Positions 32,370 to 40,577 are shown, numbered from the stretch's first letter. The stretch: DNA of 40,932 nucleotides from Candidatus Gastranaerophilales bacterium (GCA_944324375.1 CALUWB010000012.1:1-40932), one strand, 5' to 3'. Notes: generated by a model not told the origin, from the letters alone. Numbers and translations are program-made.

Positions 32370-33176
32370 TTAATTCATTTTAAGAGAATCTAATGATACA
32401 GAAGTATTATTTAGTTTTTCTCTATTTAAAATTGTACCGATATATTTTTTAACTATTTTTATTTTTTCAGGAGTTGCAACCATTGGAATAATATCTTCAT
32501 CAGAAGCGTCAAAATTTCCAATCAAATAATTATTTGTAGAATTTTTGATAATACTCTCACGTCCACTTGGTAATTCTTCAAATCCCATTTTACTATAAAA
32601 CTCAGCAGCATAAGATAATTCAGGGATCTCAGAACGAACATATACATCTTTAAATCCATCTTGTTTCAAAGTATTATAAAACTCATTTGTTAAAACTTTT
32701 CCGGTATTTTTAACCTTTTTATCTGAAAAAGGATTCCAAGTTGCAAGCCAATCTAACTCTGTTTCTTTTCTAGCATGATTTTTACGACTAGAATAAGCAA
32801 GTTTTTTATCTTTTGAAGATTTTAAAACATTACCAATCAAAATACCACAAGGATTTGAATCTTTAGTTGCTAAAAATATTCTCGCCTTACCTTTAATATG
32901 TTTAGGCGAATTCAATATTTTTTCAGCAGCCAAAAAGGCTTCTTTCATCACTTCTTGCCTTGAATAATCATTAATTTGCTTATCTTTAAAATATTGACTT
33001 AAATTTTTAGAAAAATCCGACACAAAAGATAAATCTTTCTTTTCAAGTTGATAAACATTCAAGAAATCTTTTTTACCATATTTGTAACGAGCTAATTGTA
33101 TAGCTTTAAAATTTACATTTGGTCTAGATAAATTATAAGAAGAATAATTTTGAGTTTGAGTTTGATTTATATACAT
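32370..33176 (-). CDS. GNAT-like acetyltransferase with NVNFK leader
   Basis: This 268-residue protein has the layout of a GNAT N-acetyltransferase. A beta-strand region (GKARIFLATKDSNPCGILIG) is followed by ELDWLATWNP and the helix GKVLTNEFYNTLKQDGFKDV. YVRSEIPELSYAAEFYSKMGF is the typical 'N..A...Y.k.GF' end of the acetyl-CoA fold. The canonical R/Q-x-x-G-x-G/A loop is not obvious, so it may be degenerate. The polar N-terminus contains NVNFK (20-24), the same five-residue motif as in the GH77 protein. The substrate is unknown. It lies 58 bp upstream of nusB on the same strand. Confidence 0.65.
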   Translation of the reverse strand: MYINQTQTQNYSSYNLSRPNVNFKAIQLARYKYGKKDFLNVYQLEKKDLSFVSDFSKNLSQYFKDKQINDYSRQEVMKEAFLAAEKILNSPKHIKGKARIFLATKDSNPCGILIGNVLKSSKDKKLAYSSRKNHARKETELDWLATWNPFSDKKVKNTGKVLTNEFYNTLKQDGFKDVYVRSEIPELSYAAEFYSKMGFEELPSGRESIIKNSTNNYLIGNFDASDEDIIPMVATPEKIKIVKKYIGTILNREKLNNTSVSLDSLKMN

Positions 33177-33250
33177 AAATATTAACCTTCATTTATATAA
33201 AACAAATTAAATACTTTTTTTGTTAGATATTAAAAAATATTTACAAAATA

Positions 33251-33286
33251 AAAAACACCCTGAAAATTAATCCAGAGTGTTTTTTA
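33251..33286 (-). terminator. Terminator of the ferredoxin gene
   Basis: An imperfect stem (AAAAACACCCTGA with TCCAGAGTGTTTTT, two G-T pairs) is followed leftward by T-rich DNA. It ends the ferredoxin transcript 15 bp past its stop. Confidence 0.75.
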
Positions 33287-33301
33287 TTTTTTTAAATAAA
33301 A

Positions 33302-33478
33302 TTATTCAACAATGATAGCTGAAACTGGGCATGCATCAGCAGCTTCTTTTACAGCATCTTCGTTACCAGCAACTGCTGCTTCATTAACAACTGCTTTATC
33401 TTCAATACTGAATACTGCATCGCAAATTGATTCACATGCGCCACAAGCTATACAAGAATCTTCAACTGTTACTTTCAT
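33302..33478 (-). CDS. Single [4Fe-4S] ferredoxin
   Basis: This 58-residue electron carrier is too short for a 60-residue cut-off but is clearly coding. From ATG 33478 it reads MKVTVEDSCIACGACESICD and later AADACPVSAIIVE. Cys 9, 12 and 15 with Cys 50 (in the CP motif) make one [4Fe-4S] site. Cys19 remains from a lost second cluster or forms a disulfide with another residue. This is the Thermotoga/Desulfovibrio-type single-cluster fold. GGAG lies eight bases upstream. It is monocistronic, with a terminator behind it. Low-potential electron transfer fits an anaerobe and could feed the Fe-S enzyme IspH. Confidence 0.93.
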   Translation of the reverse strand: MKVTVEDSCIACGACESICDAVFSIEDKAVVNEAAVAGNEDAVKEAADACPVSAIIVE

Positions 33479-33556
33479 TTCTTTCTCCTTTTTAATCGTT
33501 AATTATAATAAATGTTAATTAAATAACAAGTTAATTATAACAAAAACATGGAAATA

Positions 33557-34738
33557 TTAAAATATCCATTTTTCTATTTCTTTAGAAATATTATCAAACC
33601 CTAAGGTTAATCCTAAATCCTTAGGTTCAATATTTTTATTATAATAAAGTACCGGAACATATTCTCTAGTATGGTCAGTACCAGGGACCGTAGGATCACA
33701 ACCATGATCAGCTGTAATTACAAGCAAATCATCATCATTCATTGCATTGATAATTTTTCCAACATATTCATCAACTTCTTCTACTGCACGACCATAACCA
33801 ACTGGATCATTTCTGTGTCCATACAACATATCTGTATCGACAAGGTTAGTAAAGATTAAAGATTTATTTGGAACGAAATCTTTAGGAGTTGATTCATATT
33901 TAATACTATTCAAATCAAGTTCATTTTTTATTGCTTTTAAAGTTAATTCTAGACCTTCTTTGTTAGAACCGGTATGTATTGCATGAGTAATACCTGCTTT
34001 AGAAAAGATATCTTCAATTTTACCAATAGCAACAACTTCTCCACCAGATTCTTTAATTCTATCCAAAATAGTTTCTCCTGTTGGCTCAACAGAATAATCA
34101 CGTCTATCCTTGCCTATTCTTGTAGGCTTTCCATCAATAACTTTGTATGGACGAGCAATAACCCTTGATACATGATACCCTCCATCATCAAGAAGTTTTC
34201 TTGCAATTCTACACCATTCATATAACGTTTCTAATGGGATCATATCTGTATCAACAGCGATTTGGAAAACACTATCAGCACTTGTATAAACAATAGGGAA
34301 TTTTGTCTGGTGATGTTCATCATTAAGTTTTTCAATAATAGCAGTACCACTTGCAGGACAATTAGCTAAAATTCCACCACATTTTGTTTCATTAATAAAA
34401 TCATTAACAAGTTTTTCAGGAAAACCATTTGGAAAAGTTGCAAAAGGTTTTTCAGAGACTAAATCAGCAATTTCCCAATGCCCTGTTGTTGTATCTTTTC
34501 CTTTAGATTTTTCTTGTAATGTTCCATATTGTCCAATAGGGTTAGCTTCTTTAGGAACACCTTCAAAATCTTGAATATTTCCTAGTCCTAATTTAGCCAT
34601 ATTCGGTAAATTTAACCCTTTATTATACTTACAAATATTAGCTAAAGTATTACATTCAGGTATATCATTAAATTCATTACAATCAGGCATAGCACCTATA
34701 CCCATTGAATCAATAACAACAACAATTGCTCTTTTCAT
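33557..34738 (-). CDS. deoB: Phosphopentomutase
   Basis: DeoB interconverts ribose-1-phosphate (or deoxyribose-1-phosphate) and the 5-phosphate in nucleoside salvage. It is an alkaline-phosphatase-superfamily metalloenzyme. The metal sites are in AIVVVIDSMGIGAMPD and VITADHGCDPTVPGTDHTRE. The phosphorylated Thr is in KDTTTGHWE. HRNDPVGYG and the full length of 393 residues also match. ATG 34738 is the start, since AAAGGA precedes it. The open frame reaches back only to a GTG inside the upp stop region. It is coupled to upp, the gene upstream. Confidence 0.95.
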   Translation of the reverse strand: MKRAIVVVIDSMGIGAMPDCNEFNDIPECNTLANICKYNKGLNLPNMAKLGLGNIQDFEGVPKEANPIGQYGTLQEKSKGKDTTTGHWEIADLVSEKPFATFPNGFPEKLVNDFINETKCGGILANCPASGTAIIEKLNDEHHQTKFPIVYTSADSVFQIAVDTDMIPLETLYEWCRIARKLLDDGGYHVSRVIARPYKVIDGKPTRIGKDRRDYSVEPTGETILDRIKESGGEVVAIGKIEDIFSKAGITHAIHTGSNKEGLELTLKAIKNELDLNSIKYESTPKDFVPNKSLIFTNLVDTDMLYGHRNDPVGYGRAVEEVDEYVGKIINAMNDDDLLVITADHGCDPTVPGTDHTREYVPVLYYNKNIEPKDLGLTLGFDNISKEIEKWIF

Positions 34739-34752
34739 ATTTTGTCCTTTCA

Positions 34753-35409
34753 CTATTCTACTGTATTAAAGATTCTGTCACCTGCATCACCCATACCAGG
34801 AACAATATAACCTTTTTCATTTAAACATTCATCTACTGCAGCAACAGTAATTTCTACATCAGGGAACTCATTATGAATAAGTTCAATTCCTTGAGGAGCA
34901 GCAAAAATACATATACATTTAATATTCTTTTGAGGAATTCCTTTTTCAGCATATAATCTTATTGCTTCCAACAATGAATTACCTGTTGCTAACATTGGAT
35001 CTGTGATATATACATAGAATTTTTTAGGATCAGGTGTAGCCATAGGCACTTTATTATAATACCAAACTGGTTTCAGAGTTTTTTCATCACGATACATACC
35101 AATATGTCTAATACAAGCATCTGGTAAAATATCAATAGCTTCATCAGTAAAAATTAATCCTGCTCTTAAAATCGGAGAAATAATGATTTTAATATCAGGA
35201 TCAATATCTTTAGCCATAAAAGTTTTAAGTGGTGTATGAACTTCTCTATCAACTAATGGAAGGTTTTTAGAAGCTTCATACAAAAGAGCTCTGGTAATTT
35301 TTCTAGCCGCGATTCTTACACTTTGAGAATCATTATCCTTATCTCTCATAGTACATAAACTTTGACAAATGACCGGATTTGTTATCAATTTTACATTTTC
35401 ATTCAGCAT
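34753..35409 (-). CDS. upp: Uracil phosphoribosyltransferase
   Basis: Upp makes UMP from uracil and PRPP in pyrimidine salvage. The 218-residue protein contains IIISPILRAGLIFTDEAI and the PRPP-binding region YITDPMLATGNSLLEAIRL. Near the C-terminus PGMGDAGDRIF contains the uracil-binding GDAGDR. It sits between mlaD (whose end it overlaps by 11 bases) and deoB, so nucleoside salvage genes are grouped. Deoxyribose phosphate and uracil would both come from nucleoside breakdown. Confidence 0.96.
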   Translation of the reverse strand: MLNENVKLITNPVICQSLCTMRDKDNDSQSVRIAARKITRALLYEASKNLPLVDREVHTPLKTFMAKDIDPDIKIIISPILRAGLIFTDEAIDILPDACIRHIGMYRDEKTLKPVWYYNKVPMATPDPKKFYVYITDPMLATGNSLLEAIRLYAEKGIPQKNIKCICIFAAPQGIELIHNEFPDVEITVAAVDECLNEKGYIVPGMGDAGDRIFNTVE

Positions 35410-36082
35410 AACTATTATCCTTATTTCCTTTCCTTATATTATCCATTTTATTTTTGTAATTATTAATATCTTTTTGTACATTATCAACCCAATTATTAGA
35501 AAATTCAAGAAAATTATTTACATCTTTTTGTGTTGCTTGAGTATCATCTTGCAAATCAGATTTTTTTAATTCTTCCCCAAAAGAAGAAATTTTATATGTA
35601 ATTGAACCAACTTTCCCAAACATTTGATATAATAAAGACCAACAATCTCTTAATCTATTAGTCCTAGCAACAATAATATAATCATCACCATCTAAGCCAT
35701 ATCGTTGAACATAATCAGTATTAGGAGGATAAAGTTCAATAGATTTAGACCCCCCAAGCCCAGTAAATTCAACATTAGCAATAGTTCCTTTAGGTAATTT
35801 TATAGATTTATCTCTAATAACAAATCTTACAAATATTTCATCATCATTAACTATTTTCAAAGTTTTTACATGACCTATAGGAACCCCCATTAAATTAACA
35901 GGCGAACCGACAATTAAACCATCAACATCAGCCATAAATATATTATATAACTGGTAAGTATTTTGAGATGATTTAAAAACAAAATAAGAAAAAACAAAAA
36001 ATGCTAGTATAATTAATAACCAGATAAGTAATTCAAATTCTCTAAAATACCGAGTTCTAGATTTTCTAGCATCTTTATCCAT
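35399..36082 (-). CDS. MlaD/MCE-domain membrane protein
   Basis: This is a component of a lipid-trafficking system between inner and outer membranes. The 227-residue protein has one N-terminal membrane helix (LLIWLLIILAFFVFSYFVF, about 18-36). A single MCE domain follows (DVDGLIVGSPVNLMGVPIGH, then GTIANVEFTGLGGSKSIELY). The C-terminal 70 residues are charged and coiled (VDNVQKDINNYKNKMDNIRK). No MlaE permease or MlaF ATPase gene is adjacent, so its partners must be elsewhere. It supports a diderm envelope. It is the first gene of a mlaD-upp-deoB unit with overlapping ends. Confidence 0.9.
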   Translation of the reverse strand: MDKDARKSRTRYFREFELLIWLLIILAFFVFSYFVFKSSQNTYQLYNIFMADVDGLIVGSPVNLMGVPIGHVKTLKIVNDDEIFVRFVIRDKSIKLPKGTIANVEFTGLGGSKSIELYPPNTDYVQRYGLDGDDYIIVARTNRLRDCWSLLYQMFGKVGSITYKISSFGEELKKSDLQDDTQATQKDVNNFLEFSNNWVDNVQKDINNYKNKMDNIRKGNKDNSYAE

Positions 36083-36200
36083 AGAATGATTATAACTAAA
36101 AATTCAAATTCTCACAATATATATAGTTATATTAATCCATTACGAGTATTGAGATTATTATAAAGTTATTGTATCTTTAAAATCAAAATAGGAGAGAAAT

Positions 36201-37397
36201 ATGAACGCAATAGAAAAAATTATAGGAATAAATGAAATTTTAAAAGACATATTTAAATTTGTTCAAGAAGATGAAGAAATAAAACCTGATTTTGAAGAAT
36301 ATTTATCAACAATGGGAGCGATGAATGCAACATCAACCCAGATGGAAAAATTATTTATTCCTTATGTTTTTGAGCGTTACATAGGTGAACCTGCTAAAAA
36401 TATAATTGAACTATATAATGAACGAGGAAATTCTAATAAAAAAGAAATTGCAGAAAGTTTTTTAAATGCACAATATTCAATATTTAAAATAAAAAGAATT
36501 TTAAAAAATGGATTCAAATTATATAACCTAACCAATGAAAAAGAATACGAAGTTCTATCTCTGACTAAAATGACAAATTTTAGAGGAATAGGAATGGGAG
36601 AATTTATCGTTGCAAGAATTTTCAAACTAGAAAACGAATACTATTTAATAGGAATAGATAATGTTTTATCATCATCAAGCGAAGAAGATGCAACAAGATA
36701 TGCTGTTGTAAGGATAGTACAAGCACCTTGGCTTGTATATCAAGACAATGAAGAAAAAGAAAATGAAATCAAAAATACAATAAAAGAAACTTATGACAAG
36801 TTTATTGATATATATAAAACAGATGAAATTATAACAACAAACAAATATGCTGATTCAATAATTGGTCAACTTAGCGAAGATGAAGCTCAAGACGATTTTA
36901 ATTTAGAAGAAGCGACCAAACCAATTGAAACATTCAAATTCTTTGAAATAAAAGAATTAAATAATGACTACAGCAACTTTATCGAAAATTCTCTTGGTGG
37001 ATTTTCATCTCATAAAGAAACATACGATGTTGGTATAATTATGGATAAAGAATTCGGAATTTATACAATACCATTTTATAAAACATTCTGTATGATTTTT
37101 GAAGATGGCGATAAAGTAGAAAACAAAAAAGAATGTATAAATTATTTCTTAAATAATGATTCAGTTTCAGGTAGCTTATTAAAACGCGTTGCATCAAAGT
37201 ATCCAAACTTTATGGATATAATTAATAAAGAACTAGAATCAAATTACACACTAGAAACATTAATCCAAAGATACAAAATGGACTTTTTAAGAAGAAAAAT
37301 ATACTCATCAACTTCTGTATTATTCCATTCACAAGTATTTTCAACATCATTAGGATTATTAGATAGTGTAGATGAATTTGTAGAAGCGAATAGTTAA
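36201..37397 (+). CDS. Unknown 398-residue soluble protein
   Basis: No family is recognised. The protein is acidic and without a signal peptide or membrane segments. It has an N-terminal helical part and a central beta-rich part (NGFKLYNLTNEKEYEVLSLT, then GEFIVARIFKLENEYYLIGI). An acidic linker (SEDEAQDDFNLEEATKPIE) and a helical C-terminus follow. The middle resembles generic beta-sheet nucleic-acid-binding folds, with no specific match. AGGAGAG lies four bases upstream of the start. It is divergent from mlaD and followed by another unknown gene. Confidence 0.75.
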   Translation: MNAIEKIIGINEILKDIFKFVQEDEEIKPDFEEYLSTMGAMNATSTQMEKLFIPYVFERYIGEPAKNIIELYNERGNSNKKEIAESFLNAQYSIFKIKRILKNGFKLYNLTNEKEYEVLSLTKMTNFRGIGMGEFIVARIFKLENEYYLIGIDNVLSSSSEEDATRYAVVRIVQAPWLVYQDNEEKENEIKNTIKETYDKFIDIYKTDEIITTNKYADSIIGQLSEDEAQDDFNLEEATKPIETFKFFEIKELNNDYSNFIENSLGGFSSHKETYDVGIIMDKEFGIYTIPFYKTFCMIFEDGDKVENKKECINYFLNNDSVSGSLLKRVASKYPNFMDIINKELESNYTLETLIQRYKMDFLRRKIYSSTSVLFHSQVFSTSLGLLDSVDEFVEANS

Positions 37398-37455
37398 TTG
37401 TTACAATCCTTTACAAACTTGTCAATTATATACTCCATATATACTTTATATAGAT

Positions 37456-38037
37456 ATGGATAGTTCAGCAGCAAATACATCTAATTTACAAAATACAGCT
37501 TATATTCCAAATACGAATATAGGCGAATCCACACAACCTGTTTCACAGCCAAAAGCTGAAAAAACAGTAGACATGACAGGTGGAGAACAACAAGTTGCTA
37601 CAACAACAGTAGAACCGAAAGAAACAACTGAAGCAAAAAAAGATTTTAATATTGAAGCAAACCAAATGAATGCAAGTTATGCAAAAAAATATATTGCACC
37701 TTGGTTTAACAAAGAAAAACTATATACATTTAATGAAAATGGAGATGGTTATAACTTAACTAATGTTCTTTCAAATACAAACGCAATAAAAGAAGCATTC
37801 ACAGGTCAAATTCGAAGAGATACAGCGTTTCAAAACAGTTTTAATGAAGCAAAAAATCTATTTGAAATTCAAGACACAACAAATTATAGATATATGCATC
37901 ATCCAATTTTAGGCAACATGCGAGTAGCAATCGATTCTGAAGGAAAAGACATTGGCTTACCAGAGCCAATAAATGAATCAGGATCTCCAGTTATATTAGA
38001 AGATCCAAATAATATTCATACACTATTGCCTAGCTAG
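37456..38037 (+). CDS. Unknown protein with disordered N-terminus
   Basis: This 193-residue protein begins with about 70 residues rich in Thr, Gln, Pro and Glu (QPVSQPKAEKTVDMTGGEQQ), which are probably unstructured. The folded part starts near MNASYAKKYIAPWFNKEKLY and includes NYRYMHHPILGNMRVAIDSE. No signal peptide, membrane segment or known domain is visible. A possible promoter TTGTCA (37419)-TATACT (37440) leads to an RNA start about four bases before the ATG. It precedes nadK by 24 bp, so they could share a transcript. Confidence 0.7.
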   Translation: MDSSAANTSNLQNTAYIPNTNIGESTQPVSQPKAEKTVDMTGGEQQVATTTVEPKETTEAKKDFNIEANQMNASYAKKYIAPWFNKEKLYTFNENGDGYNLTNVLSNTNAIKEAFTGQIRRDTAFQNSFNEAKNLFEIQDTTNYRYMHHPILGNMRVAIDSEGKDIGLPEPINESGSPVILEDPNNIHTLLPS

Positions 38038-38049
38038 TAATTATTTATA

Positions 38050-38055
38050 TATAAT
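38050..38055 (+). promoter_or_regulatory. -10 element directly before nadK
   Basis: TATAAT at 38050-38055 lies seven bases before the nadK ATG (38062), so RNA would start at or next to the start codon. No Shine-Dalgarno sequence exists in this gap. Confidence 0.5.
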
Positions 38056-38061
38056 ATAAAT

Positions 38062-38859
38062 ATGAAACTTGCATTAGTAATAAATCATAATGTATCGAAT
38101 ACAAAAAACGTTCTTTCAAAGTTCGAAGAAGAACTTCAAAAGAACGCTTTAGAGTATGAAGTTATCAATGTAGATAACTTGAAAGGAGGTTATGATTTTA
38201 TATGCGTAATAGGTGGTGATGGGACGATATTAAAAACAGCCCGTTATTACGCAAACTATGGGACACCCATATTAGGAATAAATTTAGGTCGTTTAGGTTT
38301 TCTATCCCAATCCGGAACAAATGATATTGAAAAAATAATTCAATGTATTAAGAATAAAACATACAAAGTTCAAGAACGATTAATGCTAAAATCTAATAAT
38401 TTTGTAGCCTTAAATGATTTTGTTGTAAAAGGTTGTTCAACAACAAGAACTTCAAAATTTTCATTAAAAATTAATGACAAATTTGTATGCGATTATATTG
38501 CAGATGGAATAATAATCTCAACACCAACAGGTTCAACTGCATATGGACTATCAGCAGGAGGCCCGATTCTATCACCAGATATTGATTGTTTAGTCATTGT
38601 TCCAATATGCCCACATACACTAACTGCAAGACCACTTGTTATTCCAGCAGATGAAAAAATAACAATCAGCTCAATGGATGAACTACTAAATGTTGCAATA
38701 GATGGTCAAGAATATAGCGATAAAATCAAAGAGTTTAATATTGAAGTATCAGATAAAAAAGCAAAATTAGCATTTTTAACCGATGATGATTTTTATTCAA
38801 TATTAAGAAACAAACTACATTGGGGTATATCACCATCAAATTTGGTTATGGACAAATAA
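38062..38859 (+). CDS. nadK: NAD kinase
   Basis: NadK phosphorylates NAD to NADP. The 265-residue protein has the signature GGDGTILKTARYY (about 51-63) and NLGRLGFLSQ. ADGIIISTPTGSTAYGLSAG contains the NAD-binding TGSTAY. VAIDGQEY near the C-terminus is also conserved. No ribosome site is present upstream. The stop adjoins the stop of the convergent tail-fibre-like gene with no gap. Confidence 0.96.
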   Translation: MKLALVINHNVSNTKNVLSKFEEELQKNALEYEVINVDNLKGGYDFICVIGGDGTILKTARYYANYGTPILGINLGRLGFLSQSGTNDIEKIIQCIKNKTYKVQERLMLKSNNFVALNDFVVKGCSTTRTSKFSLKINDKFVCDYIADGIIISTPTGSTAYGLSAGGPILSPDIDCLVIVPICPHTLTARPLVIPADEKITISSMDELLNVAIDGQEYSDKIKEFNIEVSDKKAKLAFLTDDDFYSILRNKLHWGISPSNLVMDK

Positions 38860-40347
38860 TTAATACCAACCTCCGTCCCAACCACCTTCGCCACCACCTT
38901 CACCACAATTGTGAACAACAGAAGTTTCAGTGATAAAAGTATCACAAGCAGTATTTATTGCATAACATTGAATTCCATCAAGTTTTTCAACATATTCAAT
39001 AGATTTTATTTGTTTGTAAGATAAATCTAACTGTAATATTTTTTGAGATGTATTAAGCTCTATAACATTTTCAACTTCATGACACGCTTTAGGTTCATAA
39101 GCTGCCCAACCTTCATTAGTTAAGATTGCGTGATCATTAGTTACTTCTATCTTTGAATCATCATCAAATGTTATAACAACAAGGTTGTCTCTTATTGGAG
39201 AATGAATATCAATAACTTCAGTTTGTTCAATTTGTTTTGTTTCCATATTATAAGCTGCAACCATATCACCAACATTTATTTCAGCAGGTTTTTTATAATG
39301 ACCTTCATTATCTACCAAAATATTTGCATAATAAGGAACACAAGTAGAAGAAGGGGCCTCTAATTCTATTTCTTTAATTTCACTAGATTGAGAAGTCCAA
39401 GTACCTTCTTTTGTAATATAATCTGGTGCAGATACAGAATAAGAAACTTCAGTACCTTTTATAACAGTTATACTATTACCATTTTGAGAAAAACCTTGAG
39501 CAGTTAATGTAACAGTAGCATCAGAAGGAGTTGGATTAATAGTTAAAGTAACATTCATAGTATTAATTTTATTTTCTAAAGCTACAATACGAGCAATTAA
39601 AGCAGAATCATCATATGTAGCACTTCCAGATATCACACCGTTTTGAATAGTAATAGTAGAGCCATCAACTTTCACTCCACCTAGAGTAGTTGTTGAAGCA
39701 GTAGGAAGAGTATAAGCTTGAGGGATATTGGGTTTATTAGACAAATCATTGTAACTTCCACTTGTTGCAACGGTTGATAAATCTGATGTGTTAGCTTTGG
39801 CAGACAATTCTGTTTTTGTAGCTAGATTTGAAACATCAGGGATTGTTGGTTTATCAGATAAATCATTGTAACTTCCACTTGTTGCAACTGTTGATAAATC
39901 TGATGTGTTCGCTTTGACAGATAATTCTGTTTTTGTAGCTAAATTTGAAACATCAGGAATTGTTGGTTTATCAGACAAATCATTGTAACTCCCACTTGTT
40001 GCAACTGTTGATAAATCAGAAGAATTAGCTTTCTCATTTAATTTTGTCTGCAAATCAGTTTGGTTAGAAATATCACCTGAAATATTTCCCCAAGAAGTAG
40101 ATAAACTATCTAACTCACCAATATTTTCTGCAACAGTTTTAATATCTTCAATATTTTGAGATACAGATACCAAATTTTCATCTTGTAAAAGTTCAGAAAT
40201 ATTTGATTCAGCAAGTTTAGCCGAATCAGCATAAATTTTAGCCTGATTAGCATAACCAAGCGCAGCATCAGAATAATATTTTGCTTGGTTGTTAGAAATA
40301 GTAACACGATTATTTTCTTTCGTGTTATTAGAAGACATGTTCACCAT
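38860..40347 (-). CDS. Tail-fibre-like repeat protein with intein-like Hint module
   Basis: This 495-residue protein combines several parts. Residues 1-75 are helical. Residues from about 110 to 225 hold tandem 39-residue repeats around the phage tail-fibre motif SGSYNDLSDKPTIP. Next comes the tail-fibre element LPTASTTTLGGVKVD, a coiled segment, and a beta-rich stretch (TLTINPTPSDATVTLTAQGF). Residues 336-480 are a Hint/intein module, annotated separately. The last 15 residues (CGEGGGEGGWDGGWY) are Gly/Trp-rich. AAAGGA precedes the start at 40347. There are no capsid, integrase or other phage genes nearby, so it may be a cell-surface protein built from tail-fibre parts. It is flanked by nadK and tRNA-Glu. 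Confidence 0.85.
   Translation of the reverse strand: MVNMSSNNTKENNRVTISNNQAKYYSDAALGYANQAKIYADSAKLAESNISELLQDENLVSVSQNIEDIKTVAENIGELDSLSTSWGNISGDISNQTDLQTKLNEKANSSDLSTVATSGSYNDLSDKPTIPDVSNLATKTELSVKANTSDLSTVATSGSYNDLSDKPTIPDVSNLATKTELSAKANTSDLSTVATSGSYNDLSNKPNIPQAYTLPTASTTTLGGVKVDGSTITIQNGVISGSATYDDSALIARIVALENKINTMNVTLTINPTPSDATVTLTAQGFSQNGNSITVIKGTEVSYSVSAPDYITKEGTWTSQSSEIKEIELEAPSSTCVPYYANILVDNEGHYKKPAEINVGDMVAAYNMETKQIEQTEVIDIHSPIRDNLVVITFDDDSKIEVTNDHAILTNEGWAAYEPKACHEVENVIELNTSQKILQLDLSYKQIKSIEYVEKLDGIQCYAINTACDTFITETSVVHNCGEGGGEGGWDGGWY
38908..39342 (-). other. Intein-like Hint domain (145 residues)
   Basis: Residues 336-480 of the tail-fibre-like protein carry the splicing blocks in order. 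Block A starts with Cys336 (CVPYYANILVDNEG) and PAEINVGDMVAAY follows. Block B is KIEVTNDHAILTNEGW, with the T-x-x-H. Block F-like is LDGIQCYAINTACDTFITE. Block G is VVHN followed by Cys481. All residues needed for standard protein splicing are present: Cys1, the block B His, the penultimate His, the terminal Asn and the +1 Cys. There is no homing endonuclease. The size is that of a minimal intein. Confidence 0.8.
39740..40040 (-). repeat. 117-bp coding tandem repeat
   Basis: GTAACTTCCACTTGTTGCAAC recurs at 39751 and 39868 and, with one change, at 39985: exactly 117 bp (39 codons) apart. Units encode SDLSTVATSGSYNDLSDKP and TIPDVSNLATKTELS(V/A)KANT. Near-identity at the DNA level shows recent duplication or ongoing homogenisation. 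Confidence 0.9.
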
Positions 40348-40373
40348 AAAAAGTTCCTTTCTATAAAATGTAA

Positions 40374-40400
40374 CAACAAAAAAGAGCCTATAAAGGCTCT
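40374..40400 (-). terminator. Terminator upstream of the tail-fibre-like gene
   Basis: AGAGCC (40383-40388) pairs with GGCTCT (40395-40400), followed leftward by TTTTTT. It ends any leftward transcript coming from the tRNA-Glu side before the 38860-40347 gene. Confidence 0.8.
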
Positions 40401-40440
40401 AAAAAATAAGTAAAAAAATTTATAATTAATTTTCGACAAT

Positions 40441-40470
40441 AAAAAAGAACACCCAGATGGTGTCTTAATT
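40441..40470 (-). repeat. Degenerate copy of the tRNA-Glu terminator
   Basis: The bases AGAACACCCAGATGGTGT are identical to the terminator core at 40588-40605, but here the right arm reads TCTTAATTTTTT and pairs less well. It is part of a duplicated block with the tRNA-Glu fragment at 40540. Between them, CCTCC-TTC-GGAGG (40482-40494) forms another small hairpin. Confidence 0.7.
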
Positions 40471-40539
40471 TTTTAATACTCCTCCTTCGGAGGATGCCTC
40501 TATTTTGAAAATACTTAATCTTAAAAACAGAGTTTTATT

Positions 40540-40562
40540 TACCCCTCCCCAAGCGAATTGTC
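40540..40562 (-). pseudogene. Fragment of the tRNA-Glu 3' end
   Basis: TACCCCTCCCCAAGCGAATT (about 40541-40560) corresponds to the tRNA-Glu 3' end TACCCCCAAGCGAATT at 40621-40636 with a short insertion. ATTTACCCC lies at its edge. It cannot be a tRNA by itself. Confidence 0.6.
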
Positions 40563-40577
40563 ACTTGGTTGTTTTAC

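Noticed and set aside
33312-33518. Plus-strand Ala/Ser/Thr-rich open frame of 68 codons
   Set aside because: It is the complement of the ferredoxin gene on the minus strand, which has the Cys motifs and a ribosome site.
38860-40347. Complete prophage around the tail-fibre-like gene
   Set aside because: Neighbours are nadK, ordinary unknown genes and a tRNA; no capsid, portal, terminase or integrase gene is visible in the window.
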